From Paraburkholderia sediminicola (GTDB lineage Bacteria; Pseudomonadota; Gammaproteobacteria; Burkholderiales; Burkholderiaceae): a stretch of DNA of 64,000 nt. The stretch lies in assembly GCF_902859805.1 (NCBI RefSeq), contig NZ_CADIKC010000001.1:1674001-1738000 (forward strand), in the 5' to 3' direction. Numbering within the stretch: the stretch's first letter is position 1; each line of letters opens with the position of its first letter. Under the pieces are notes generated by a model. It saw nothing but the letters and a program-made list of their open reading frames with translations. It was not told the origin of the DNA and searched no databases. A program made the position numbers and the translations under genes. This document shows, in pieces, positions 10,579-20,164 of the stretch.

Positions 10579-11288
10579 AATCAACTGAAAATCTGGCAAC
10601 CGAAGCAAACGCCGGCGTGCAGCAGCATGCCGCGCCGCATCGCACGCGTATCAAGCTGTGCGGCCTGTCGAAGCCGGAAGACGTGTCGCTGGCGATCGAC
10701 CTCGGCGCCGACGCGATCGGCCTCGTGTTCTATCCGCCGAGCCCGCGTTCGGTGAGTGTCGCGCAAGCCGTCGAGCTGGTGCATGACGTGCCGCCGTTCG
10801 TATCGGTAGTCGGCTTGTTCGTGAACGCAACGCCGGACTGGATTCGCGAAGTCGCCAGCAATGTCGGGCTGACGCTGCTGCAGTTCCACGGTGACGAAAC
10901 CGCGGAGCAGTGCGAATCCCTCGCCAGCGTTGCGGGTTTGCCTTGGTTGCGCGCCTTGCGAGTCGCGGCGGATACTCAACCCGCAGATTTGGTAAAATCA
11001 GCGCTTAACTATTCAGCAGCCAGCGGCCTTCTGTTCGACACCCATGTCGAAGGCTATGGCGGCGGCGGGAAGGTTTTCGATTGGTCACTTATTCCAGCAG
11101 AGCTCGCGCGTCGGGCCGTTTTGAGTGGTGGGTTGAACGCGCAAAACGTCAGTGATGCGATCCATCGCGTGCGCCCGTACGCGGTCGATGTCTCGAGCGG
11201 CATCGAAGTGCCGGGCGCCAAGGGCGTGAAAGATCACGCCCGGATGGCGGCGTTCGTACGCGCAGTGCGCGCAGCGGACGCTGAATGA
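10575..11288 (+). CDS. trpF: Phosphoribosylanthranilate isomerase
   Basis: TrpF converts N-(5-phosphoribosyl)anthranilate to the carboxyphenylamino-deoxyribulose phosphate in tryptophan synthesis. It is a small TIM barrel; the catalytic Cys lies in [13 protein letters not shown] and the phosphate-binding turn is [11 protein letters not shown]. The ATG at 10575 overlaps the truA stop as ATGA and gives 237 residues with a non-conserved N-terminal extension of about 25. Alternative starts upstream (GTG 10542, ATG 10554) would lengthen the extension further. It heads the trpF-trpB-methyltransferase-trpA group; trpC, trpD and trpE are not in the window. Confidence 0.95.
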   Translation: MKSTENLATEANAGVQQHAAPHRTRIKLCGLSKPEDVSLAIDLGADAIGLVFYPPSPRSVSVAQAVELVHDVPPFVSVVGLFVNATPDWIREVASNVGLTLLQFHGDETAEQCESLASVAGLPWLRALRVAADTQPADLVKSALNYSAASGLLFDTHVEGYGGGGKVFDWSLIPAELARRAVLSGGLNAQNVSDAIHRVRPYAVDVSSGIEVPGAKGVKDHARMAAFVRAVRAADAE

Positions 11289-11348
11289 TTCAGGCGGCGC
11301 GGTTTTCTCATATGAAAGCCGTGCGCCACACTGAGAAGAGTGATCACC

Positions 11349-12542
11349 ATGTATAACTTGCCTGACGAAAGAGGCCATTTCGGCCCGTATGGCGGCGTGT
11401 TTGTCGCCGAAACGCTGGTTCACGCACTCGACGAGCTGCGTGCCGCGTATGAGAAATTTCAAAAAGACCCGGAATTCGTCGCCGAATACGAGCGCGAACT
11501 GAAGCATTTCGTGGGTCGTCCGTCCCCCATTTATCACGCGCAGCGCTGGAGCGAAATGCTCGGCGGCGCGCAGGTTTTCCTCAAACGTGAAGACCTGAAT
11601 CACACCGGCGCTCACAAGATCAATAACGTGATCGGCCAGGCGCTGCTCGCAAAGCGCATGGGCAAGCCGCGCGTGATCGCGGAAACCGGCGCGGGCCAGC
11701 ACGGCGTGGCGACCGCGACTATCGCGGCGCGCTTCGGCATGGAATGCGTGGTCTACATGGGTGAAGAAGACGTGCGCCGCCAGGCGGCCAACGTCTACCG
11801 GATGAAGCTGCTCGGCGCGACCGTCGTGCCTGTGACGTCCGGCTCGCGCACGTTGAAAGACGCGCTCAACGAAGCGATGCGCGACTGGGTCACCAACGTC
11901 GAAAATACGTTCTACATCATCGGCACGGTGGCGGGACCGCATCCGTATCCAATGATGGTGCGCGATTTCCAGCGCGTGATCGGCGACGAGTGCAAGGTGC
12001 AGATGCCCGAACTGGTGGGTCGCCAGCCGGACGCTGTGATTGCGTGCGTTGGCGGCGGTTCGAATGCGATGGGTATCTTTTACCCGTACATTGAGGACGC
12101 TTCGGTGCAACTGATCGGTGTCGAGCCAGCCGGCGACGGGATCGAAACCGGCCGGCACGCAGCTTCGCTGATCGCCGGCACTCCGGGTGTGCTGCACGGT
12201 AACCGCACGTATCTCCTGCAAGACGAAAACGGTCAGATCATCGAAACCCATTCGATCTCGGCTGGCCTGGACTACCCGGGCGTGGGTCCTGAGCATGCGT
12301 GGCTAAAAGACAGCAATCGCGCGCAATATGTCAGCATCACCGACGAAGAAGCGCTCAAGGCGTTCCACGATTGCTGTCGCATCGAAGGCATTATTCCTGC
12401 GCTGGAATCCAGTCATGCGCTGGCCTATGCCTCGAAACTCGCGCCGACGTTGCCGAAGGACAAGGTCCTTCTGGTCAATCTGTCGGGCCGGGGCGACAAG
12501 GACATGCATACGGTCGCTGAGCGATCGGGCATTCAGTTCTGA
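11349..12542 (+). CDS. trpB: Tryptophan synthase beta chain
   Basis: TrpB (397 residues) joins indole with serine using pyridoxal phosphate. The PLP lysine is in [18 protein letters not shown] (about residue 90) and the phosphate-binding loop is [10 protein letters not shown]. The frame is open from a GTG at 11340, but the ATG at 11349 has a GAAGAG ribosome site eight bases upstream and is the standard start. It acts as an alpha2beta2 complex with TrpA, encoded about 1 kb downstream beyond a DNA methyltransferase gene. Confidence 0.97.
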   Translation: MYNLPDERGHFGPYGGVFVAETLVHALDELRAAYEKFQKDPEFVAEYERELKHFVGRPSPIYHAQRWSEMLGGAQVFLKREDLNHTGAHKINNVIGQALLAKRMGKPRVIAETGAGQHGVATATIAARFGMECVVYMGEEDVRRQAANVYRMKLLGATVVPVTSGSRTLKDALNEAMRDWVTNVENTFYIIGTVAGPHPYPMMVRDFQRVIGDECKVQMPELVGRQPDAVIACVGGGSNAMGIFYPYIEDASVQLIGVEPAGDGIETGRHAASLIAGTPGVLHGNRTYLLQDENGQIIETHSISAGLDYPGVGPEHAWLKDSNRAQYVSITDEEALKAFHDCCRIEGIIPALESSHALAYASKLAPTLPKDKVLLVNLSGRGDKDMHTVAERSGIQF

Positions 12543-12553
12543 GCGCCGCGACG

Positions 12554-13471
12554 ATGCGCGACGAGTTCGACGAGCCGCAACCGGCGCTTGAAACCAGCCC
12601 GGCCGCCGAAGTGGTGGCGGTCGAGGCACCTGCACTGCTTTTGCCGCAGGTGCCCGCCGGCATCCGGCTGTTGAACCGCGATTTTCTGACCGATGTAGCG
12701 AACATCCCCGACGGGTCGATCGACCTGATCCTGTGCGATCCGCCTTATGGGCTCGGCAAGGATTATGGCAACGACTCCGACATGCGCTCAGGCGAGGACT
12801 TCCTCAGCTGGACGCGTGGCTGGCTTGAGCTGGCTATTCCGAAACTCAAGCCGTCGGGTTCGCTGTATATCTTCTGCACGTGGCAGTACGCGCCGGAAAT
12901 CTTCAGCTTTCTGAAGACAAAACTCACGATGATCAACGAAATCATCTGGGACCGGCGTGTGCCGAGCATGGGCGGAACCGTGCGCCGTTTTACCTCGGTG
13001 CATGACAACATCGGCTTTTTCGCGGTGTCGAAAGATTATTTTTTCGATCTCGATCCCGTCCGCATCCCGTACGATGCCGTCACGAAGAAGGCGCGTTCGC
13101 GTAAATTGTTCGAAGGCAGCAAGTGGCTGGAGCTTGGCTATAATCCGAAGGATGTCTGGTCGGTATCGCGGCTGCATCGGCAACACGCCGAACGCGTCGA
13201 TCATCCGACCCAGAAGCCTCTGGAAATTGTCGAGCGGATGGTGCTGGCAAGTTGTCCGAAGGGCGGGCGCGTGCTCGACCCGTTCATGGGCAGCGGCACC
13301 ACCGCAGTCGCTTGCGCCCGGCAGCAGCGCGAATTCGTCGGCTATGAGATCAATGAAAGTTACTGCGCGATAGCGCGCGAACGCGTTAGCGCGGCCGCGT
13401 CGGCGCCCACTGCTGCTCGCAAAACCCGCAAGAGTGCGGCCAAAGCCGAGCGGCAAACCGAGGCGCAATGA
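12554..13471 (+). CDS. Orphan DNA (N6-adenine type) methyltransferase inside the trp cluster
   Basis: The 305-residue product has the catalytic motif CDPPYGLGKDYG (DPPY at residues 62-65) before the S-adenosylmethionine site DPFMGSGTTAVAC (about 242-254). This is the motif order of beta-class amino-methyltransferases. HPTQKPLEIVERM precedes motif I, as usual. The C-terminus is Ala/Lys-rich. No restriction enzyme gene is near, so it is an orphan, probably with an epigenetic role. From memory, a methyltransferase at this trp locus is conserved in Ralstonia and Burkholderia and has been linked to GTWWAC methylation; the target of this copy is not visible from sequence. It starts 11 bases after trpB and ends 33 before trpA. 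Confidence 0.92.
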   Translation: MRDEFDEPQPALETSPAAEVVAVEAPALLLPQVPAGIRLLNRDFLTDVANIPDGSIDLILCDPPYGLGKDYGNDSDMRSGEDFLSWTRGWLELAIPKLKPSGSLYIFCTWQYAPEIFSFLKTKLTMINEIIWDRRVPSMGGTVRRFTSVHDNIGFFAVSKDYFFDLDPVRIPYDAVTKKARSRKLFEGSKWLELGYNPKDVWSVSRLHRQHAERVDHPTQKPLEIVERMVLASCPKGGRVLDPFMGSGTTAVACARQQREFVGYEINESYCAIARERVSAAASAPTAARKTRKSAAKAERQTEAQ

Positions 13472-13504
13472 GCGCGCAGTAGCTTAAAAATCCGAGAATA
13501 TTCC

Positions 13505-14317
13505 ATGTCCCGTATCAAGAACACGTTTGCCGCGTTGTCCGCCCAGGGTAAGAAAGGCCTGATTCCGTTCATGACCGCTGGCGACCCGGATCCGGCGCGC
13601 ACGGTCGAGTTCATGCACGCGCTCGCCGCCGGCGGCGCCGATGTGATCGAACTCGGCGTGCCGTTTTCCGACCCGATGGCCGATGGCCCGGTGATCCAGC
13701 AATCGTCCGAACGCGCGCTGGCGCATGGCGTGTCGCTGCGCCACGTGCTGGCCGACGTGAAGCGCTTCCGCGAAACCGACGACAAGACGCCGGTGGTGCT
13801 GATGGGCTACGCCAATCCGATTGAACGCATGGGCACCGACGCGTTTGCCAAGGCGGCGAAAGAAGCCGGTGTGGACGGCGTGCTGGTTGTCGACTACCCG
13901 CCGGAAGAATGTGTCAACTTCGCTGAACAGATGCGATCTTCTGGCATCGATCCGATCTTTTTGCTCGCGCCCACCTCCACGGATGAGCGCATCGCGGAAG
14001 TCGGCAAAATCGCCAGCGGTTACGTCTATTATGTGTCGCTGAAAGGCGTGACCGGCGCGGCAAATCTGGACGTTTCCAGCATCGCGAGTAAAATCCCGGC
14101 CATCAAGTCGCGCGTACCCCTGCCGGTGGGCGTCGGTTTCGGCATCCGTGATGCGCAGACGGCGCGTTCGGTGGCGGAAGTTTCCGATGCCGTCGTGATC
14201 GGCAGCCGTATCGTGCAATTGCTCGAACAAGCGGCGCCCGAAGCCGCCGCCGAGACGCTTACGCGCTTCATTGCCGAAGTGCGCGAGGCGCTCGATAGCG
14301 TCGCGACTGCCCGATAA
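13505..14317 (+). CDS. trpA: Tryptophan synthase alpha chain
   Basis: TrpA (270 residues) cleaves indole-3-glycerol phosphate and channels indole to TrpB. The catalytic Glu is in [19 protein letters not shown] (near residue 50) and the catalytic Asp in [11 protein letters not shown]. The phosphate-binding segment is [13 protein letters not shown]. Normal length. It is separated from trpB by the methyltransferase gene and followed 81 bases later by accD, with a small hairpin between. Confidence 0.97.
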   Translation: MSRIKNTFAALSAQGKKGLIPFMTAGDPDPARTVEFMHALAAGGADVIELGVPFSDPMADGPVIQQSSERALAHGVSLRHVLADVKRFRETDDKTPVVLMGYANPIERMGTDAFAKAAKEAGVDGVLVVDYPPEECVNFAEQMRSSGIDPIFLLAPTSTDERIAEVGKIASGYVYYVSLKGVTGAANLDVSSIASKIPAIKSRVPLPVGVGFGIRDAQTARSVAEVSDAVVIGSRIVQLLEQAAPEAAAETLTRFIAEVREALDSVATAR

Positions 14318-14346
14318 CAGTTATTTTTTGTCTCCTGTAGTGTGAG

Positions 14347-14368
14347 CGGCGGGTTCGTCCCGCCGTTT
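14347..14368 (+). terminator. Hairpin between trpA and accD
   Basis: CGGCGGG (14347-14353) and CCCGCCG (14359-14365) form a perfect 7-bp stem around TTCGT, followed by only TTT. It may be a weak or partial terminator that lets some transcripts read into accD. Confidence 0.5.
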
Positions 14369-14398
14369 GCGCAACCAGTTGACCCAGAGGGATTCAAT

Positions 14399-15271
14399 AT
14401 GAGCTGGCTCGATAAGCTGCTGCCGCCGAAAATCAAACAAACCGACCCGAAGAACCGCAAGGGGATTCCGGAAGGCCTGTGGATCAAGTGCCCGTCGTGC
14501 GAAGCCGTGCTGTACCGCAATGACGTCGAGGCCAATCTGCACGTTTGCCCGAAGTGCGACCATCACATGCGCATCGGCGCGCGTGAGCGGCTCGACGGCC
14601 TGCTCGATCCGGAAGGCCGCTACGAAATCGGCCAGGAAATCGTTCCGGTCGACGCGCTCAAGTTCAAAGACAGCCGCAAGTACCCGGACCGCCTGAAAGA
14701 GGCGATGGACGACACCGACGAAACCGACGCGATGGTCGTGATGGGCGGCGCCATCCACACGCTGCCGGTGGTGGTCGCGTGTTTCGAGTTCTCATTCATG
14801 GGCGGCTCGATGGGTTCGGTGGTCGGCGAGCGTTTCGCGCGCGGCGCGCAGAACGCGCTCGAACAGAAAGTACCGTTTATCTGCTTCACCGCTTCGGGCG
14901 GCGCACGGATGCAGGAAAGCCTGCTTTCGCTGATGCAAATGGCGAAGACCACGGCCATGCTGACCAAGCTCGCCGAAGCCAAGCTGCCGTTCATTTCCGT
15001 GCTGACCGATCCGACCATGGGCGGGGTGTCGGCGAGTTTCGCGTTCCTGGGCGACGTAGTGATCGCCGAGCCGAAGGCGCTGATCGGCTTTGCCGGCCCG
15101 CGCGTGATCGAACAAACCGTGCGTGAAAAACTGCCGGAAGGCTTCCAGCGCGCCGAGTTCCTGCTGACGAAGGGTGCGGTCGACATGATCGTCGACCGTC
15201 GCAAGCTGCGCGAAGAAATCGCGCAATTGATGGCGCTCCTGAGCCATCAGCCGGCGGACGCAGTCGCGTAA
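14399..15271 (+). CDS. accD: Acetyl-CoA carboxylase carboxyltransferase subunit beta
   Basis: AccD (290 residues) pairs with AccA to move the carboxyl group from carboxybiotin to acetyl-CoA, the first step of fatty acid synthesis. The N-terminal zinc ribbon shows the two pairs CPSC and CPKC (residues 27-30 and 46-49). The crotonase-like core includes [20 protein letters not shown] and [16 protein letters not shown]. The ATG at 14399 follows GAGG and gives the standard start [12 protein letters not shown]. The order trpA-accD-folC is typical of proteobacteria. Confidence 0.97.
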   Translation: MSWLDKLLPPKIKQTDPKNRKGIPEGLWIKCPSCEAVLYRNDVEANLHVCPKCDHHMRIGARERLDGLLDPEGRYEIGQEIVPVDALKFKDSRKYPDRLKEAMDDTDETDAMVVMGGAIHTLPVVVACFEFSFMGGSMGSVVGERFARGAQNALEQKVPFICFTASGGARMQESLLSLMQMAKTTAMLTKLAEAKLPFISVLTDPTMGGVSASFAFLGDVVIAEPKALIGFAGPRVIEQTVREKLPEGFQRAEFLLTKGAVDMIVDRRKLREEIAQLMALLSHQPADAVA

Positions 15272-15295
15272 GCCACAACGCGGTTCGATTCAGCG

Positions 15296-15315
15296 CCGTG
15301 CCTGTTCAGGCACGG
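15296..15315 (+). terminator. Hairpin after accD
   Basis: CCGTGCCT and AGGCACGG form an 8-bp stem with a GTTC loop, 24 bases after the accD stop. No T-run follows, so it is at best a weak terminator. Confidence 0.45.
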
Positions 15316-15336
15316 CCGCCATCAAGAAAAAGCAGT

Positions 15337-15378
15337 AAAAAAACCAGCGCGCCGCGAGAGTCATCAAGCGGCGCGCTG
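15337..15378 (-). terminator. Terminator-like hairpin facing the minus strand, accD-folC gap
   Basis: CAGCGCGCCGC (15345-15355) and GCGGCGCGCTG (15368-15378) form an 11-bp stem. Read on the - strand the stem is followed by GG and then seven T; on the + strand no T-run follows. It would stop antisense transcripts coming out of folC, or act bidirectionally with poor efficiency on +. No - strand gene is visible near it. Confidence 0.55.
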
Positions 15379-15426
15379 TCATTTCCGGGATAATCACGAT
15401 CTCGCAACGCAGCAAAGATTCGCTCG

Positions 15427-16737
15427 ATGACCACATTCCCCACCCTCGACGCGTGGCTCACGCACCTTGAATCCGCGCATCCTGTCGGCATCGACATGGG
15501 ATTGGGACGCATCTCGCAGGTACGTGACGCGATGCAGTTGTCGTTCGCTTGCCCGATCATTACGGTCGGCGGTACGAACGGCAAGGGTTCGACCTGCGCT
15601 ATCCTCGAATCGATTTTGCTGCGCGCGGGCTTTACGGTTGGCTGCCACACGTCGCCGCATCTGTTGACCTTCAACGAACGGGCACGCGTGAACGGCGAAA
15701 TGGCGAGCGATGCAGACTTGATGCCGCATTTCGAAGCCGTCGAAGCCGCGCGCCTGAGCCTTGCCGAACCGATCACACTGACTTACTTCGAATTCACGAC
15801 GCTCGCGATCATGAGCCTGTTCGCTTCGCGCGGACTGGACGCGGTGATCTTCGAAGTCGGCCTGGGTGGCCGCCTCGACGCGGTCAACATCCTCGATACA
15901 GACTGCGCGATCATCACGAGCATCGATATCGATCACACCGAGTATCTCGGCGACACGCGCGAGAAAATCGCCTTCGAAAAAGCCGGCATTTTCCGCCCGG
16001 GTAAGCCGGCGATCTGCGCTGACCCGGTGCCGCCGCAATCCCTGATCGATCACGCCGAAAAGATCGGCGCCGAACTGTGGCTGTTTGGCCGCGATTTCCG
16101 CTACGAAGGACAGGCAGGCAGCGAGCGCCAGCAATGGAGCTATGTGGGCCCGACGATGCGCCGTTCCGCGCTCGCTTATCCGGCGTTGCGCGGCGCGAAT
16201 CAGTTGATCAACACGTCGGCGGCACTGGCTGGGCTTGAAGCGCTGCGTGATCGTTTGCCGGTGTCGGCGCAGGACATCCGGCTCGGTCTGGCTAACGTCG
16301 AATTGCCAGGGCGTTTCCAGGTGCTGCCCGGCAAGCCGGCCATCGTGCTCGATGTCGGTCACAATCCGCACGCTGCGGCAGTGCTCTCGCAAAACCTCGG
16401 CAACATGGGCTTTTTCCCGTACACCTACGCCGTATTCGGCGCGATGCGCGACAAGGACATTGCCGGCGTACTGACGCACCTGAAAGGCGAAATCGACCAC
16501 TGGTGCGTGACCGATCTGCCGACTCCGCGTGCGGCTTCGGCGGAAGAACTCGAAGCGACTTTGCGCGAGCAGGGTGTGAGCGACGGTAATGACAGCAGCG
16601 TGACGTGCTACGCAACACCAGCAGAGGCTTTCCAAGACGCGCTAAAACGAGCGTCAGAGAATGATAGAATCGTGGTTTTCGGCAGTTTCTATACGGTAGC
16701 AGGCGTCATGGCCTACCGTAAATCGCAGCAACACTGA
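15427..16737 (+). CDS. folC: Bifunctional folylpolyglutamate synthase/dihydrofolate synthase
   Basis: FolC (436 residues) adds glutamate to dihydropteroate and to folates, with ATP. It is a Mur-ligase relative: the P-loop is VGGTNGKGSTCAILES (about residues 50-65), followed by HTSPHLLTFNERARVNG and the central-domain motif EVGLGGRLDAVN. The C-terminal ligase domain includes VLDVGHNPHAAAVL. Its place between accD and the SPOR/cvpA/purF genes is the usual one. Confidence 0.95.
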   Translation: MTTFPTLDAWLTHLESAHPVGIDMGLGRISQVRDAMQLSFACPIITVGGTNGKGSTCAILESILLRAGFTVGCHTSPHLLTFNERARVNGEMASDADLMPHFEAVEAARLSLAEPITLTYFEFTTLAIMSLFASRGLDAVIFEVGLGGRLDAVNILDTDCAIITSIDIDHTEYLGDTREKIAFEKAGIFRPGKPAICADPVPPQSLIDHAEKIGAELWLFGRDFRYEGQAGSERQQWSYVGPTMRRSALAYPALRGANQLINTSAALAGLEALRDRLPVSAQDIRLGLANVELPGRFQVLPGKPAIVLDVGHNPHAAAVLSQNLGNMGFFPYTYAVFGAMRDKDIAGVLTHLKGEIDHWCVTDLPTPRAASAEELEATLREQGVSDGNDSSVTCYATPAEAFQDALKRASENDRIVVFGSFYTVAGVMAYRKSQQH

Positions 16738-16766
16738 ACGGGCGCCAGGCTCGAACCAAGCGATTC

Positions 16767-17687
16767 ATGGGAATTTTCTCGTTCGGCAAGAAAGACGACG
16801 CGCCCAATCGGCGCGCCGCAAACACCAGTTCCACCCGGGCCGCCCGTGGCGAGCGCGTGGAGCGGCGAACCCGCCGCACGGAGCGCACCGTGGATGCCGA
16901 TGCGATGCTGCTCGACCCTACGTTGCCTGAAAAGCAGCGTGCGCGGCGCAGACTCGTCGGCGCGGTCGCGCTGGTCGTTGCAGCGGTGGTGATCCTGCCC
17001 ATGGTGCTGGATTCGCATCCAAAGCCCGTCACGGACGACATCTCCATCGACATTCCGAGCCGCCCTGCGCCGAAGGTCGCCACCAAGACCGAAGAAGACA
17101 CGCAGGCCGGTGTAGCACCGGATAACCCAGCGCCTGACGCGGCACTCGCCGCATCCGGCCTTGCGCCGACAACGGCAGCCACGCAAGGCCAGTCCGGCGC
17201 TGCCAAACAGCAAAGCGCGGCTACGAGCATAGCGCCAGCGGCCAAACCGGCTGCGAAGCCGCAAGCGCCCGCCGCCGTTGCCGCCAATACCGCACCTGCA
17301 GCGCCTGTAGCACAAACGCCTGCCAAACCGGCCAAAGCACCCGCCACGCAAAGCGCGGCGAACACGTCGGCCCCGAGCGAAGACGGCGCGAATACGACCG
17401 CCGCCAGCGCAGACGCCAATTCCGGTACGCCGGCATCGCCGCCGGGCAGCCGTTTTGCCGTCCAGCTAGGCGCATTTGCGAACGACGCCAACGCCCGTAC
17501 CTGGGCCACCAAGTTGAAAGCGGCCGGTGTGCCCGCATATACCGAACATCGGAAGCAGGCCGACGGCTCCACGCTCACGCTATTGCGTGCTGGTCCGTTC
17601 GCCGACCGTGCCGCGGCTAGCGCCGCGATTGCGAAGGTTCGTGAGGCCGGCTTGACGTCGGGCGCGAACAGCGGCGCTGCACAGTAA
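16767..17687 (+). CDS. SPOR-domain cell division protein (DedD-like)
   Basis: The 306-residue product has a basic cytoplasmic N-terminus (about 60 residues), a single membrane span at about 64-80 (GAVALVVAAVVILPMVL), a long Pro/Ala-rich periplasmic linker and a C-terminal SPOR domain (about 230-300) starting RFAVQLGAFANDANARTW and ending with LLRAGPFADRAAASAA. SPOR domains bind denuded septal peptidoglycan, and DedD-type proteins support cell constriction. The folC-dedD-cvpA-purF order matches E. coli and other proteobacteria, which supports the DedD assignment although the linker is not conserved. Confidence 0.88.
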   Translation: MGIFSFGKKDDAPNRRAANTSSTRAARGERVERRTRRTERTVDADAMLLDPTLPEKQRARRRLVGAVALVVAAVVILPMVLDSHPKPVTDDISIDIPSRPAPKVATKTEEDTQAGVAPDNPAPDAALAASGLAPTTAATQGQSGAAKQQSAATSIAPAAKPAAKPQAPAAVAANTAPAAPVAQTPAKPAKAPATQSAANTSAPSEDGANTTAASADANSGTPASPPGSRFAVQLGAFANDANARTWATKLKAAGVPAYTEHRKQADGSTLTLLRAGPFADRAAASAAIAKVREAGLTSGANSGAAQ

Positions 17688-17694
17688 GCGAGCG

Positions 17695-18189
17695 ATGTTC
17701 ACTGCCTTCGACTACGCTGTAATGGCGGTGATCGGTTTGTCGGCCTTGCGCGGTACATGGCGCGGCTTTTTGTCCGAGATATTCGGGCTGATCGGCTGGA
17801 TCGCGGCGTTTTTCATTGCTTGCCGCTTTGTTGGTTATGTCGTGCCGTTTATCCCTGCCACGTGGCCGGGGGGCGCACTGACCCAGTGGCTTCTGGCGTT
17901 CGCGCTGGTGGCGATCGGCGTGGTGCTGGTCGCAAGCGTGCTGAACGCCCTGCTGAGCCGCATCGTGCAGGCAAGCGGCTTGAGCGGCGTGGACCGCTCG
18001 CTCGGTTTGATGTTCGGCCTCGTGCGCGGGGTCGTTCTGGTGCTGATTCTGGTCGCCCTTGCAGGCTTGACCGAACTGCCCCAACAGGAATTCTGGCGCA
18101 ACGCCTTGCTTCGGCCCTACGCGGTCGAGGGCGTGCACGTAATGAAACCGCTGCTTCCCGAGACGCTCGCTGCCTACGTCCGCGTGTGA
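17695..18189 (+). CDS. cvpA: CvpA family inner-membrane protein
   Basis: The 164-residue product is an integral membrane protein with about four hydrophobic segments, beginning FTAFDYAVMAVIGLSALRGT and containing GFLSEIFGLIGWIAAFF, the CvpA signature. CvpA was named for colicin V production and is linked to envelope and bile tolerance in enterics; its molecular action is unclear. It starts 8 bases after the SPOR gene and precedes purF, as in E. coli. Confidence 0.93.
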   Translation: MFTAFDYAVMAVIGLSALRGTWRGFLSEIFGLIGWIAAFFIACRFVGYVVPFIPATWPGGALTQWLLAFALVAIGVVLVASVLNALLSRIVQASGLSGVDRSLGLMFGLVRGVVLVLILVALAGLTELPQQEFWRNALLRPYAVEGVHVMKPLLPETLAAYVRV

Positions 18190-18322
18190 CGATCAGGTGA
18201 ACGGTTAGAGGAGAGCAGCAGGACTCCGGCGCAATCCGGTGCCTCTACGTAGTCGCGTACCCTCGCGCAGCATCGCAGGCACCGGCCGCCGTTACGAATT
18301 TCGTACCTTTGAAGGACATGCC

Positions 18323-19870
18323 ATGTGCGGCATCGTAGGCGTAGTTTCCCATTCTCCGGTCAATCAGCTGATCTATGACAGCCTGCTGCTTCTGCAGCAC
18401 CGCGGTCAGGACGCCGCCGGCATCGCGACAGCGAACGGCAGCAACTTCCACATGCACAAGGCTAACGGCATGGTGCGCGACGTGTTCCGCACGCGCAACA
18501 TGCGCAGCCTGCCCGGCACCACCGGTATCGGCCAGGTCCGTTACCCCACCGCCGGTTCTGCATCGAGCGAAGAAGAAGCCCAGCCGTTCTACGTGAACGC
18601 GCCGTTCGGCATTATCCTCGCGCACAACGGCAATCTGACCAATTGGCAGCAATTGAAAGATGAGATGTTCCGCATCGATCGCCGCCACATCAACACCAAC
18701 TCCGACACTGAAGTGATGCTCAACGTGCTCGCGCACGAATTGCAGCTCTCCAGTTCGAGTCTGCAACTCGATCCGGCTGCGCTGTTCAAGGCGGTGTCGG
18801 GCGTGCATCGCCGGGTGCGGGGTTCGTACGCGATCGTGTCGCTGATTGCCGGCTACGGCTTGCTCGGCTTCCGTGACCCGTTCGGCATTCGCCCGCTGTG
18901 CCTCGGCAAGCAGGAAACGCCGGAAGGCGTCGAGTGGATCCTGGCGTCGGAATCGGTTGCGATCGAAGGTATCGGTTTCGAATTTGTGCGCGACATTGCG
19001 CCGGGCGAAGCCATTTTCATCGACCTGGAAGGCAATCTGCACTCGCAGCAATGCGCGACGAATCCGAGCCTGAACCCGTGCATTTTCGAACTCGTGTACC
19101 TCGCGCGTCCGGACTCGGTGCTCGACGGCGTGCCGGTCTACAACGTGCGTCTGCGCATGGGCGATTACCTCGCCGAGAAGATCAAGCGCGAATTGCCCGA
19201 CGTTCCAATCGACGTCGTGATGCCGATTCCCGATTCGTCCCGTCCGGCCGCGATGCAGGTCGCGAAGAAGCTGGGCGTGGAGTATCGCGAAGGCTTCTTC
19301 AAGAACCGTTACGTAGGCCGCACCTTTATCATGCCGGGCCAGGCGATGCGCAAGAAGTCCGTGCGTCAGAAGCTGAACGCCATGGGCATCGAGTTCAAGG
19401 GCAAGAACGTGCTGATCGTCGACGATTCGATCGTGCGCGGCACCACCTCGCATGAAATCGTGCAGATGGCGCGCGATGCCGGCGCGAACAAGGTGATCTT
19501 CGCTTCGGCGGCGCCGCCGGTGAAGTACCCGAACGTCTACGGTATCGATATGCCTACGCGCGGCGAACTCGTCGCGCATGGCCGTACGGACGATGAAGTC
19601 GCCCGCATGATCGGCGCGGACTATCTCGTTTATCAGGACGTCGACGCCCTTAAGCAAGCCGTGCGCGATATCAACCCGGCGCTGAAGGAATTCGAAGCCT
19701 CGTGCTTCGACGGTAACTACGTCACCGGTGATGTCACCACCGAATACCTCGACCGCATCGAAACCGCGCGTCTCGCACCGTCCTCGCAATCGGATCGCGA
19801 CGCCGCGAGCGAAGCGGCCGAGGGCGGCCCGTCGCGTTCGCAACTGCATCTGCAGTTGTCGGTCGGTTGA
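18323..19870 (+). CDS. purF: Amidophosphoribosyltransferase
   Basis: PurF (515 residues) makes 5-phosphoribosylamine from PRPP and glutamine, the committed step of purine synthesis. The mature nucleophile is Cys2, since the protein starts MCGIVGVVSHSP. The Ntn glutaminase half includes GQDAAGIAT and LAHNGNLTN; the phosphoribosyltransferase half has the PRPP loop VLIVDDSIVRGTTSHEIV. The frame is open back to 18239, but the ATG at 18323 with GAAGGA upstream is required for Cys2. It is followed by a terminator. Confidence 0.97.
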   Translation: MCGIVGVVSHSPVNQLIYDSLLLLQHRGQDAAGIATANGSNFHMHKANGMVRDVFRTRNMRSLPGTTGIGQVRYPTAGSASSEEEAQPFYVNAPFGIILAHNGNLTNWQQLKDEMFRIDRRHINTNSDTEVMLNVLAHELQLSSSSLQLDPAALFKAVSGVHRRVRGSYAIVSLIAGYGLLGFRDPFGIRPLCLGKQETPEGVEWILASESVAIEGIGFEFVRDIAPGEAIFIDLEGNLHSQQCATNPSLNPCIFELVYLARPDSVLDGVPVYNVRLRMGDYLAEKIKRELPDVPIDVVMPIPDSSRPAAMQVAKKLGVEYREGFFKNRYVGRTFIMPGQAMRKKSVRQKLNAMGIEFKGKNVLIVDDSIVRGTTSHEIVQMARDAGANKVIFASAAPPVKYPNVYGIDMPTRGELVAHGRTDDEVARMIGADYLVYQDVDALKQAVRDINPALKEFEASCFDGNYVTGDVTTEYLDRIETARLAPSSQSDRDAASEAAEGGPSRSQLHLQLSVG

Positions 19871-19954
19871 GTGATAGCGCTTGCGTCGTGGCCCGCTGCA
19901 CGCCACGCCGCGAGCGTGTTAGCATGATGGCTTGCGTCGATTTGATCTCAGCTT

Positions 19955-20020
19955 GCGGACGCGGGGCAACCCAAAACAGCTAAAGCGAATGGTGGAAAAG
20001 CCGCAGTCATCCGCCTCCGC
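19955..20020 (+). promoter_or_regulatory. Possible structured RNA upstream of metZ
   Basis: Bases 19955-19964 pair with 20011-20020 in a 10-bp stem with one mismatch. The enclosed 46 bases contain GGCAACCC and GAATGGTGG, which can make a short ACC/GGT pairing. A terminator hairpin starts 21 bases later. The arrangement (structured element, then terminator, then a methionine gene) is what a riboswitch or attenuator would look like, but I cannot match it to a known class. It may equally be 3' UTR of purF. Confidence 0.3.
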
Positions 20021-20041
20021 TCCAGCTTTCCCCCGCACATG

Positions 20042-20077
20042 AAGCCCGCTTATGCCGACGCAAAAGCGGGCTTTTTT
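20042..20077 (+). terminator. Rho-independent terminator between purF and metZ
   Basis: AAGCCCGCTT (20042-20051) pairs perfectly with AAGCGGGCTT (20064-20073) and six T in total follow the C. It ends the purF operon or forms part of a metZ leader. Confidence 0.88.
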
Positions 20078-20164
20078 GTTGCTGCCGTTCGGCGTTGTCG
20101 TGCTCGTTTAACGTGAGCCGTAGACGCCGAATCCAGCCATGGAACATTGGAAACCAGAACCAAC

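Noticed and set aside
18206..18247. TAGAGG...CCTCTA dyad before purF as a purine riboswitch or operator
   Set aside because: The arms are 6 bp across a 30-base loop and no purine aptamer core or known operator sequence is present.
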